Shown: positions 1 through 4,871 of the stretch, piece after piece | Position numbering within the stretch: position 1 is the first letter of the stretch | Layout of the letters: every line of letters starts with the position of its first letter | Assembly: GCA_934646965.1 (NCBI GenBank) | Contig: CAKUEZ010000137.1 | Location: 1 to 5,078 of the forward strand | Source: an uncultured Collinsella sp. | GTDB taxonomy: Bacteria > Actinomycetota > Coriobacteriia > Coriobacteriales > Coriobacteriaceae | DNA: 5,078 bases | Direction of reading: 5' to 3' | The notes under the pieces: generated by a model | Told to the model about the DNA's origin: nothing | The model's input: the letters and a program-made list of their open reading frames with translations, nothing else | Databases searched by the model: none | Position numbers and translations under genes: made by a program

Positions 1-4
1 CAAG

Positions 5-57
5 TGTCGGCAGCTGGGGACGTTCCTTTTGGGCCGGCAGTCTGGGACACTCCTTGT
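5..57. repeat. GGGGAC-type hairpin and direct repeat
   Basis: Two 23-bp segments (9-31 and 36-58 frame, i.e. a 27-bp period) match at 17 of 23 positions, each reading GGCAG, then GGGAC, then TCCTT. The first copy is also a hairpin: TGTCGGC (5-11) pairs with GCCGGCA (33-39) with one G-T wobble, and inside it GGGGA (16-20) can pair with TCCTT (24-28). The GGGGAC core is shared with the palindrome at 4805-4871, which suggests a related dispersed repeat. This resembles REP-like elements, but dispersal in the genome cannot be seen from one copy. Confidence 0.4.
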
Positions 58-72
58 GGGTTTGCGAGCTAT

Positions 73-110
73 TTGTTCGTTTGTCGACGTGGGGGTGTTC
101 ATTCGTCGAC
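73..110. repeat. 16-bp direct repeat, 22-bp period
   Basis: TTGTTCGTTTGTCGAC (73-88) and GTGTTCATTCGTCGAC (95-110) match at 13 of 16 positions, and both end in the palindrome GTCGAC. The 22-bp spacing is close to two DNA helical turns, as for paired binding sites of a dimeric regulator. No promoter is recognised nearby, so a regulatory role is only a possibility. Confidence 0.35.
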
Positions 111-220
111 TTCTTGGGCTGTGGTGCTCTGCTGTTTCTGTGGCGGTAGCGGGCGCTTGGCTCAAAATGGCGGATTTGCTGTCTATGTCTACCTGCGGTT
201 TCTTTGCAGTGCGCTTATTC

Positions 221-258
221 GGTCAAGCATTCCGTCAAGTATTTGGTCAGCATTTGGT
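221..258. repeat. Iterated GTCA-rich motif, about 12-bp period
   Basis: Three imperfect consecutive copies are visible: GTCAAGCATTCC (222-233), GTCAAGTATTTG (234-245) and GTCAGCATTTG (246-256), followed by a further GTC. Spacing is 11-12 bp, roughly one helical turn, so repeated protein-binding sites would lie on one face of the DNA. They lie about 95-130 bp upstream of the start codon at 352, a plausible place for an operator. The run is short, and it could also be simple local duplication. Confidence 0.35.
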
Positions 259-306
259 CTGCAGCCGCGGACTCGTTTTGTCAACGCTGGACGCGGCCGT
301 TCGACC

Positions 307-347
307 TCCTCGTATGCTCAAATCGAGGTCCATCGATTTGAGGAGGA
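307..347 (+). promoter_or_regulatory. Hairpin covering the ribosome-binding site
   Basis: CTCAAATCGA (317-326) and TCGATTTGAG (333-342) form a perfect 10-bp stem with a 6-nt loop. The last two bases of the right arm are the first two of the Shine-Dalgarno sequence AGGAGG (341-346). After a 5-nt bulge (312-316), the upstream bases 307-311 (TCCTC) can pair with 343-347 (GAGGA), which would hide the whole ribosome site. The start codon at 352 follows the SD by 5 nt. In mRNA this would restrain translation until melted or displaced. As DNA the same palindrome could be an operator. The pairing is read from sequence; regulation is inferred. Confidence 0.6.
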
Positions 348-351
348 TGCC

Positions 352-1059
352 ATGACTGACCATGTTTTTGACCGAGCGCATCTGGCAGAAGCCGTCGGCA
401 ACGATATTACCGACATGGCTCATTTTTGGATGCTGCGGAAGTTCCAGTTTTTGGAGCCGGCGCGCGAGCAGTTCGAGATCATCGTCGACCCGTGGCTCAG
501 CTATTGCGAGGAACCTTCTCAAAACGAAATCATGGCCTATAACATGGCGTTTACCGACTGGCTGCTCTTTGAGCGTCCCTACCACCATGGCGCGACGCTG
601 CTCGAGCTGTATGTGGACGAGCCGCCGGCGTCAATTTCGCCTGCTTCGCTCGAGCGACTTAAGCAGGTGCGCGACACGCAGTATTTCTCGCGCTTTGGCA
701 TTCTGGACAAGGATCCCGCGACTGGCATGGTCGTGCTGAAGGACACACGCACCGACCGTCGCTTTGACGTCTACGACCCTCACATCGTGCAAAAGGAGCA
801 CTGGAGCGATGGCGCCATCGCGGTGCGCCTCGCGTGCGTGGACGATGTCTGGCTGACGGCGGGGCAGCTCTACCTGTATGACATCGCGCGCCTGTGCGAC
901 ACGGCAGTCGATGGGCCGGGTGCGGTGCATCCAGAGGACCTGGAGGACGGTTTCGATACCTCGTGCATCAGCTTTTACCTGCGCCTGGTCCGCGACGTCA
1001 TGGGGGCACAGGGACGATACGTGAAGTCGCTCAACATCTACGAACAGGAGTGGGATTAG
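352..1059 (+). CDS. Conserved-looking protein of unknown function, 235 aa
   Basis: The start ATG at 352 is chosen because AGGAGG sits 5 nt upstream and residues after it look like a real soluble protein, while the open frame before it does not. The product is acidic and has no signal peptide or membrane segment. It is rich in aromatic residues. A stretch at residues 67-88 (FTDWLLFERP, then ATLLELYV) followed by a predicted beta-rich segment around 115-175 recalls the central region of some SEC-C-motif proteins, which carry a similar F-x-DW-x-x-F block, but no SEC-C cysteine cluster is present (only C52, C162, C182 and C205). I do not recognise a specific function or catalytic motif. Its translation is probably affected by the hairpin at 307-347. 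A palindromic repeat begins 15 bp after its stop, and the next gene starts 198 bp downstream, so tight operon coupling is unlikely. Confidence 0.8.
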   Translation: MTDHVFDRAHLAEAVGNDITDMAHFWMLRKFQFLEPAREQFEIIVDPWLSYCEEPSQNEIMAYNMAFTDWLLFERPYHHGATLLELYVDEPPASISPASLERLKQVRDTQYFSRFGILDKDPATGMVVLKDTRTDRRFDVYDPHIVQKEHWSDGAIAVRLACVDDVWLTAGQLYLYDIARLCDTAVDGPGAVHPEDLEDGFDTSCISFYLRLVRDVMGAQGRYVKSLNIYEQEWD

Positions 1060-1073
1060 GGGACGGTTGATGT

Positions 1074-1130
1074 GTCTCGATCTGTAACATCATGGGGTCG
1101 TTCGGGCTCGTAACTGTTACAGATCGAGAC
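1074..1130. repeat. Palindromic repeat copy A
   Basis: Perfect 16-bp inverted repeat: GTCTCGATCTGTAACA (1074-1089) and TGTTACAGATCGAGAC (1115-1130), with a 25-nt spacer. It begins 15 bp after the stop codon of the gene ending at 1059. The left flank (GGGG near 1059-1062, GAT before the arm) resembles the left flanks of copies D and F. There is no T-run after it, so it is not a standard terminator; a REP/BIME-like element is the best description. Confidence 0.9.
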
Positions 1131-1153
1131 GGAAGGTTGGCTGCTGCCGAAAG

Positions 1154-1209
1154 ATCTTGTTCTGCAACATCTGGGGCTCAAATGCGGTTCTCCTGTTACA
1201 GATCGAGAT
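1154..1209. repeat. Palindromic repeat copy B, partly decayed left arm
   Basis: The right arm TGTTACAGATCGAGAT (1194-1209) is intact. The left arm (1154-1169) differs from the ideal complement at 3 of 16 positions, one of which still allows a G-T wobble. It starts 80 bp after copy A. Its spacer and the 23-bp linker before it resemble those of copy E (linkers match at 18 of 23), and its right flank (ATGAACGG) resembles that of copy C. Confidence 0.8.
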
Positions 1210-1257
1210 GAACGGATGCGGCGGGCAACAGAGACGATGGTTTGTTTGTCCGATTAG

Positions 1258-2307
1258 GTGGTGATGGAAGTGTCCAATACCGTCTGTAAACACAAGCATG
1301 CGACTCGCAACACGCTGGCGCGAAATAGGATGCTCGCCCGGTTGAAGGTTTCGGCCGAGCGAGGAGTGCTGCTATCAACCCACGATAATGCTGAGCTCAT
1401 GTGGCTGCGGCGTCATGTGGGAACCGATGATATCGCGGAGCCCGAGCCGCACCTGTTCTGTTTTCAGGATGATTGGGATGCGCTGACGCCGTCGGAGCGG
1501 GCGCTGCGGACCATCAAGGGCCTTGCGGAGTTTCATCCCGATTGGGCGTTTTGGGGATATGACGCGGCACTCGTGTGGGGCTTGGAGGTGCCGAATGATT
1601 TGCTCGGTCCGCGTTTTCTTGTTAAGACGGGCTGCTCGGCGGCGCTGAGCAGTGGGTGTAGGTTGCTGCGCCCGCAGATGGCGGGTGCGCTTGAGCGTGT
1701 CGACGGTGTGCGGGTGACGCCGTTTTGGCGCACGGTGGAGGAATGCCTGCTGCGCGCGCCGTTTTCATATGGGCTGGCGATTGCCGATTCTGCCTTGCGG
1801 GCGAAGGGCTTGTCGCGCGATGAGCTGTGTGAGCGGCTACGTGCCGATTGCGATGGTCGGCGTGGGTATCGCAGAGCGCAGGTGATTGCGTCGCATGCGG
1901 ACGGGCTATCCGAAAATGGCGGCGAGTCTCGCTTTCGGGCGTTCTTTATTGCGTACGGCTTTCCGGTGCCACAGTTGCAAGTGGAGTTTCGCGACCCGCT
2001 CGATCTGAGCCAGGTGTTTCGGGTCGACTATTTTTGGAAGCTTGAGGACGGGACGTGTGTAATTGGCGAGCTCGACGGAAAGGGGAAGTATACGCTGCAG
2101 ACCGGCGAGAGCCGGAAGTCCGTCGACCCGTTTGTGGCGGAACGTCAGCGAGAATCCCATCTAACGATGCTCGGGCACAAGGTACTTCGGTTTACGTTCG
2201 ATGAGCTCAAAGACCCGGGGAAGCTGGTCGAGAAGATGAGGCTGGCGGGTATTCCTCAGCAGGCTGATTTGGCTGAGGAATGGCGGCGCCAGTGGTATGG
2301 GCGCTGA
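1258..2307 (+). CDS. AbiEi-like / DUF559 (Vsr-like nuclease fold) protein
   Basis: The 349-residue product has two halves. Residues about 80-185 resemble the AbiEi-antitoxin-like region common before DUF559 in actinobacteria: a 'WAFWGYDAALVWGL' block (96-109), then 'VTPFWRTVEECLL' (153-165) and 'GLAIADSALRAKG' (172-184). Residues about 222-318 resemble a DUF559/Vsr-type PD-(D/E)xK nuclease fold: GESRFR (222-227), RVDYFW (255-260), GELDGKGKY (270-278), then an Arg-rich helix and GHKVLRFTF (306-314). Candidate catalytic residues are E223, D257, E271, D273 and K275. No signal peptide or membrane segment is visible. The start is uncertain: GTG 1258, GTG 1261 and ATG 1264 are adjacent and none has a good ribosome site; ATG 1330 would remove 24 residues. 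No partner AbiEii-type toxin gene lies beside it. The gene is bracketed by palindromic repeats on both sides. Nuclease activity and target are inferred from fold only. Confidence 0.8.
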   Translation: MVMEVSNTVCKHKHATRNTLARNRMLARLKVSAERGVLLSTHDNAELMWLRRHVGTDDIAEPEPHLFCFQDDWDALTPSERALRTIKGLAEFHPDWAFWGYDAALVWGLEVPNDLLGPRFLVKTGCSAALSSGCRLLRPQMAGALERVDGVRVTPFWRTVEECLLRAPFSYGLAIADSALRAKGLSRDELCERLRADCDGRRGYRRAQVIASHADGLSENGGESRFRAFFIAYGFPVPQLQVEFRDPLDLSQVFRVDYFWKLEDGTCVIGELDGKGKYTLQTGESRKSVDPFVAERQRESHLTMLGHKVLRFTFDELKDPGKLVEKMRLAGIPQQADLAEEWRRQWYGR

Positions 2308-2315
2308 GAGGGTTT

Positions 2316-2373
2316 GTCTCGATCTGTAACACCTGGGGGGGCGTTTGGGGCCGTAGCTGTTACAGATTGAGAT
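2316..2373. repeat. Palindromic repeat copy C
   Basis: Left arm GTCTCGATCTGTAACA (2316-2331) and right arm TGTTACAGATTGAGAT (2358-2373), 26-nt spacer. Two positions pair as G-T wobbles in the plus-strand RNA. It begins 8 bp after the stop codon at 2307. The spacer ends CGTAGC, as in copy D and nearly as in copy A. Confidence 0.9.
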
Positions 2374-2397
2374 GAACGGGCGCGGGGCTGTCCGAAT

Positions 2398-2454
2398 GTC
2401 TCGATCTGTAACATCTGGAGACGATTCAGGTCCGTAGCTGTTACAGATTGAGAC
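2398..2454. repeat. Palindromic repeat copy D
   Basis: Left arm GTCTCGATCTGTAACA (2398-2413) and right arm TGTTACAGATTGAGAC (2439-2454), 25-nt spacer, one G-T wobble. It starts 82 bp after copy C. The linker that follows begins GGAAGGTTG, as does the one after copy A. Confidence 0.9.
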
Positions 2455-2477
2455 GGAAGGTTGACCGCCGGTGAAAG

Positions 2478-2534
2478 ATCTCAATCTGTAACATCTAGCA
2501 GGCAGAAACCGGTCTACCTGTTACAGATCGAGAT
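2478..2534. repeat. Palindromic repeat copy E, opposite polarity
   Basis: Left arm ATCTCAATCTGTAACA (2478-2493) and right arm TGTTACAGATCGAGAT (2519-2534), 25-nt spacer. The G/A difference is on the opposite arm from copies C and D, so reversing this copy gives the same arm pattern as C and D. It starts 80 bp after D. Confidence 0.9.
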
Positions 2535-2558
2535 ATTGGCCGACGGGGTTGGGAGAAT

Positions 2559-2614
2559 GTCTCAATCTGTAACAGTAAGGGGTCCAAAAACGTGCGCCTG
2601 TTACAGATCGAGAC
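2559..2614. repeat. Palindromic repeat copy F, opposite polarity
   Basis: Left arm GTCTCAATCTGTAACA (2559-2574) and right arm TGTTACAGATCGAGAC (2599-2614), 24-nt spacer. Same arm polarity as copy E. It starts 81 bp after E and is the last copy; the sequence after 2614 shows no further arm. Confidence 0.9.
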
Positions 2615-2763
2615 ATTTCCCGGATGTCATCGGGGTGGGATTGCGACACATTCCGTCTCCCGCATCTCATCTTCTCTCCGTTAACCGATATGTCCGCGGC
2701 AACCCTGCCGTGCTGGGTGATAATGGACAAATGTTCATGTTAATCGTGAGGGAGGAGCTTGAT
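2615..2763 (+). promoter_or_regulatory. Leader of the amidohydrolase gene
   Basis: This 149-bp stretch separates the last palindrome from the start codon and should hold the gene's own promoter. GATAAT (2719-2724) is a five-of-six match to a -10 box, but the hexamer 17 bp upstream (GCGGCA) is a poor -35, so the promoter is a weak call. The ribosome site GGAGGAG (2751-2757) lies 6 nt before ATG 2764 and decides the start over the earlier in-frame ATGs at 2731 and 2737, which have none. Confidence 0.4.
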
Positions 2764-4134
2764 ATGGCGTCTGCCGATCGTCCTACGTTGTTTATCAATG
2801 CGACCGTTCTGGATGGTTCGGAGCATATGGAGCCGCGGCCCGATATGGCCGTGGCTGTTGAGCGCGGCGTCATCACCTGGATTGGCCCGAGTGCCGTGGC
2901 GCAGGCGCCGGCGGGTGCCGAGGTCATCGACCTGGGCGGCGCGTACCTCATGCCGGGCCTCATCAACATGCACGTGCATCTGTGCGGTTCGGGCAAGCCG
3001 GTCTCGGCGGGTGATGCGGGCGCGCTCATGAAGAAGCTCGATAATCCCGTGGGCCGCGCCATCGTTCGTCATATCCTCAAGGGCAGCGCCCAACAGCAGC
3101 TGGCGAGCGGCGTGACCACGGTACGCGGCGCAGGTGACCCGCTGTTTGCCGACATCGCCGTACGCGACGCCATCGATGCCGGTAAGTATCAGGGTCCGCG
3201 CCTGGTGGCGCCGGGCACGGGCGTCACGGTGCCGGGCGGCCATGGCGCAGACCTGTTCGCGCAGGTGGCCAACAGTCCCGCCGAGGCAGCCGAGCAGGTG
3301 CGCGACCTGTACGCGCGCGGCGCCGACGTCATTAAGCTGTTCGTGACGGGTGGTGTGTTCGACGCGACCGAGGTAGGCGAGCCTGGCGTGCTGCGCATGC
3401 CAGTCGATGTCGCCACGGCGGCGTGCAAGGCAGCGCACGAGGTCGGTCTCCCGGTTATGGCTCATGTCGAGAGCACCGAGGGTGTGGAGGCTGCGCTTCA
3501 GGCGGGTGTCGACACGATCGAGCACGGCGCTCCGATGACGCCCGAGATCCTGGAGCTGTATCGCGGCGCTGCAGGTACGCAGCTCGACGGTCGCGCGCCG
3601 AGCGTGACCTGCACAATCAGCCCGGCGCTGCCGTTCGTGCTGCTCGATCCCGAGAAGACCCATTCGACCGACACGCAAAAGAAGAACGGCGACATCGTAT
3701 GCTCGGGCATTATCGAGAGTGCTCGCGCTGCCCTGGATGCCGGCGTCAAGGTGGGCTTGGGCACGGACTCGAGCTGCCCGTTCGTGACGCAGTACGACAT
3801 GTGGCGCGAGGTGGCTTACTTTGCCAAGTACGTTGGCGTGAGCAATGCCTTCGCACTGCATACCGCCACGCAGGTCAATGCCGAGCTGCTGGGCCTGGGC
3901 GGCGAGACCGGCACGATCGAGTGCGGCAAGGCGGCCGATATCCTGGTGACGCGTGAGAATCCTCTGGACGATTTGGCGGCCCTGCGTGAGCCGATGCACG
4001 TGATGTGCCGCGGTGACCTGGTGCGCAAGCTGAAGGTCAAGCACATTGCCGAGGTGGACACCGAGCTCGACGCGATCATGGCCATGCCTGCCGGGGCACT
4101 GGCCGAGGAGCTTGCCCGCGACGGCGTGGCGTAG
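2764..4134 (+). CDS. Metal-dependent amidohydrolase, prolidase/imidazolonepropionase-like
   Basis: The 456-residue product is a full-length amidohydrolase-superfamily enzyme, presumably cytoplasmic. The N-terminal beta-sandwich strand block (residues 8-60, ending in IDLGGAYLMPG) precedes the TIM-barrel. All ligands of a binuclear subtype-I site are visible: H70 and H72 (NMHVH), the lysine expected to be carbamylated K191 (VIKLFVTGG), H234 (VMAHVES), H254 (TIEHG) and the catalytic D335 (LGTDSS). The GGHG block at 158-161 and overall pattern recall the COG1228 branch that includes Xaa-Pro dipeptidases and related aminoacyl-amino-acid carboxypeptidases as well as imidazolonepropionase. Hydrolysis of an amide or peptide-like bond in a small molecule is likely; the substrate cannot be read from sequence. 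No hut genes lie nearby, which argues against a histidine-degradation role. The strong SD at 2751-2757 fixes the start; the open frame before it runs through the repeats and is not coding. Confidence 0.93.
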   Translation: MASADRPTLFINATVLDGSEHMEPRPDMAVAVERGVITWIGPSAVAQAPAGAEVIDLGGAYLMPGLINMHVHLCGSGKPVSAGDAGALMKKLDNPVGRAIVRHILKGSAQQQLASGVTTVRGAGDPLFADIAVRDAIDAGKYQGPRLVAPGTGVTVPGGHGADLFAQVANSPAEAAEQVRDLYARGADVIKLFVTGGVFDATEVGEPGVLRMPVDVATAACKAAHEVGLPVMAHVESTEGVEAALQAGVDTIEHGAPMTPEILELYRGAAGTQLDGRAPSVTCTISPALPFVLLDPEKTHSTDTQKKNGDIVCSGIIESARAALDAGVKVGLGTDSSCPFVTQYDMWREVAYFAKYVGVSNAFALHTATQVNAELLGLGGETGTIECGKAADILVTRENPLDDLAALREPMHVMCRGDLVRKLKVKHIAEVDTELDAIMAMPAGALAEELARDGVA

Positions 4135-4148
4135 GCGCTGACGTAACG

Positions 4149-4181
4149 GGGCGAGGGCTTTATCGTCAAATGCCGTCGCCC
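4149..4181. repeat. GC-rich stem-loop after the amidohydrolase gene
   Basis: GGGCGAGGGC (4149-4158) and GCCGTCGCCC (4172-4181) pair at 9 of 10 positions around a 13-nt loop. It begins 14 bp after the stop codon and has no T-run of its own. It lies directly before the main terminator and may support it or protect the 3' end of the mRNA. Confidence 0.5.
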
Positions 4182-4188
4182 TATGAAA

Positions 4189-4221
4189 AAAGCCGAGGTC
4201 TCAACACGAGACCTCGGCTTT
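4189..4221. terminator. Bidirectional rho-independent terminator
   Basis: A perfect 14-bp stem, AAAGCCGAGGTCTC (4189-4202) with GAGACCTCGGCTTT (4208-4221), encloses the 5-nt loop AACAC. Six A residues (4186-4191) begin the left side, and TTTATTAT follows on the right, so a U-run forms whichever strand is transcribed. It lies between the convergent genes ending at 4134 (+) and 4286 (-) and should terminate both. Confidence 0.93.
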
Positions 4222-4245
4222 ATTATCGACAAATACGCAAGATGC

Positions 4246-4274
4246 GGGACAAACACTTCGGGTGAGCGTGTCCC
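4246..4274. repeat. Short GGGACA/TGTCCC stem-loop
   Basis: GGGACA (4246-4251) pairs with TGTCCC (4269-4274), and inside it CAC (4254-4256) pairs with GTG (4262-4264) around TTCGG. It lies between the zinc-ribbon gene's stop and the shared terminator. The arm sequence matches part of the GGGGACAGGT palindrome at 4805-4871, so it may be a remnant of the same repeat family, or chance. Confidence 0.35.
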
Positions 4275-4285
4275 ATGTACGGGCG

Positions 4286-4759
4286 CTAGGAGCGGGTTTC
4301 CATCTTGGCGTGGCACTTGGGGCAGGTGACGCGGATCTTGCCCTTGCCCTTGGGAACGGAGAGCATCTGGCCGCAGTTGGGGCACTTGAGGTATGCCGTG
4401 GTCTTTCGACCCTTCCACATCTTCTTGGCCGTGCGCTTGGCACGCTCCAGGTCCTCTTTGCTGGTGCCGGCTGCGCGCGAGGCGTTGGCCACCGCGGCAC
4501 CGCCGCCCAGGCTGGCGACAAACTTGCCCAGGCCGGGGACATTTGTGGTCGCAGCGACAAAAGCCTCGTTCTCTTTACGGCGCGCATCGACGTTTTTAGA
4601 CAGGCCGCGCAGCACGCCGATGGCGATGACGGCGATGGCGATCCAGCTGAGCCACTGGATGCGAGCCATCGAGCCGATCATTGCGATGATGACGCCGGCA
4701 AAGCCCAGCACGATGGTAAGTTCGTCGGCGCCGTTGCGACCTTTCATAAAGTCATTCAT
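4286..4759 (-). CDS. Two-TM membrane protein with C-terminal zinc ribbon
   Basis: The 157-residue product starts with a short polar segment, then two hydrophobic helices at about residues 14-31 and 36-51 joined by a short turn, consistent with a membrane hairpin. A charged linker (54-120) contains a Gly/Ala-rich patch (84-98) and a Lys/Arg-rich helix (101-119). The C-terminus is a zinc ribbon: CPNCG (C126, C129) and CPKCH (C146, C149), with a basic stretch between. The probable ribosome site GAAAGG (complement of 4769-4774) lies 9 nt before the ATG; a second Met at residue 5 is an alternative. The function is unknown. Such ribbons usually bind zinc and mediate protein or nucleic-acid contacts, here probably on the cytoplasmic side. 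It lies downstream of the CsoR-type gene on the same strand, with a palindrome in the 112-bp gap, and shares a terminator with the convergent amidohydrolase gene. Confidence 0.85.
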   Translation of the reverse strand: MNDFMKGRNGADELTIVLGFAGVIIAMIGSMARIQWLSWIAIAVIAIGVLRGLSKNVDARRKENEAFVAATTNVPGLGKFVASLGGGAAVANASRAAGTSKEDLERAKRTAKKMWKGRKTTAYLKCPNCGQMLSVPKGKGKIRVTCPKCHAKMETRS

Positions 4760-4792
4760 GCGAATTGCCTTTCATTCGATCTTCTGCACGCC

Positions 4793-4798
4793 TTTATA
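4793..4798 (-). promoter_or_regulatory. Candidate -10 box of the zinc-ribbon gene
   Basis: Read on the minus strand this is TATAAA, 33 bp before the start codon. TTGACC (complement of 4822-4827) is the best -35-like hexamer, but the 23-bp spacing is too long for a standard promoter, and the hexamer at 17-bp spacing is poor. The TTGACC lies inside the palindromic element. The call is weak. Confidence 0.3.
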
Positions 4799-4804
4799 CC
4801 CCTT

Positions 4805-4871
4805 TTGGTGCATTGGGGACAGGTCAATCTGCACCAAGGTGGCGCAAACGTACCTGTCCCCGACACACCAA
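4805..4871. repeat. GGGGACAGGT palindromic element
   Basis: GGGGACAGGT (4815-4824) and ACCTGTCCCC (4852-4861) are perfect 10-bp inverted arms, extended outward after a 4-nt internal mismatch by TTGGTG (4805-4810) with CACCAA (4866-4871). Inside, CACC (4832-4835) can pair with GGTG (4838-4841) only as a very tight fold. The right end touches the stop codon of the CsoR-type gene (4872-4874). It looks like a REP-type dispersed element of the kind mobilised by RAYT transposases, though no such transposase is in the window. It could also act as a 3' mRNA structure for the CsoR-type gene. Confidence 0.75.

Larger units (their letters stand above)
1..351. other. Non-coding leader region with short repeats
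   Basis: No convincing gene is visible here. The frame of the downstream gene stays open back to position 4, but the peptide it would give is low-complexity and Cys/Ser/Gly-rich, and the strong ribosome site lies at its 3' end (341-346), so the upstream part is best read as leader. The plus strand is markedly G+T-rich between about 50 and 210. The stretch holds a hairpin/repeat pair (5-57), a 22-bp-spaced direct repeat (73-110), a roughly 12-bp iterated motif (221-258) and an SD-covering hairpin (307-347), each listed separately. I could not place a convincing -35/-10 pair. Confidence 0.6.

Noticed and set aside
4..351. N-terminal extension of the first gene to position 4
   Set aside because: The peptide is low-complexity and cysteine-rich with no domain, and the strong SD with proper spacing is at 341-346 for ATG 352.
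1229..1245. A possible decayed third palindrome arm after copy B
   Set aside because: At the expected 80-bp spacing only about CGAT and scattered bases match, no better than chance, and there is no matching second arm.
1117..1378. Short minus-strand frames across copies A and B as a small antisense gene or antitoxin
   Set aside because: They are built from repeat arms, have no ribosome site and no recognisable domain.
2161..2484. Minus-strand frame whose peptide repeats the segment FISICNSYGP
   Set aside because: The repeated peptide comes from translating the DNA palindromes C and D. It overlaps the end of the nuclease-fold gene and is not a real repeat protein.
1074..2614. The spaced repeats could be a CRISPR array
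   Set aside because: The conserved parts are short 16-bp arms in inverted pairs, with alternating related spacers and linkers. CRISPR repeats are direct, usually longer, and have unrelated spacers. No cas gene is present.
2461..2763. N-terminal extension of the amidohydrolase from 2461
   Set aside because: The in-frame stretch reads through palindromes E and F and has no ribosome site. The strong SD at 2751-2757 and family length support the start at 2764.
2740..4044. Long minus-strand open frame (434 codons) opposite the amidohydrolase gene
   Set aside because: It is the antisense shadow of a GC-rich gene. The plus-strand product has all amidohydrolase motifs, while the antisense product is Arg/His/Ala-rich with no recognisable domain.
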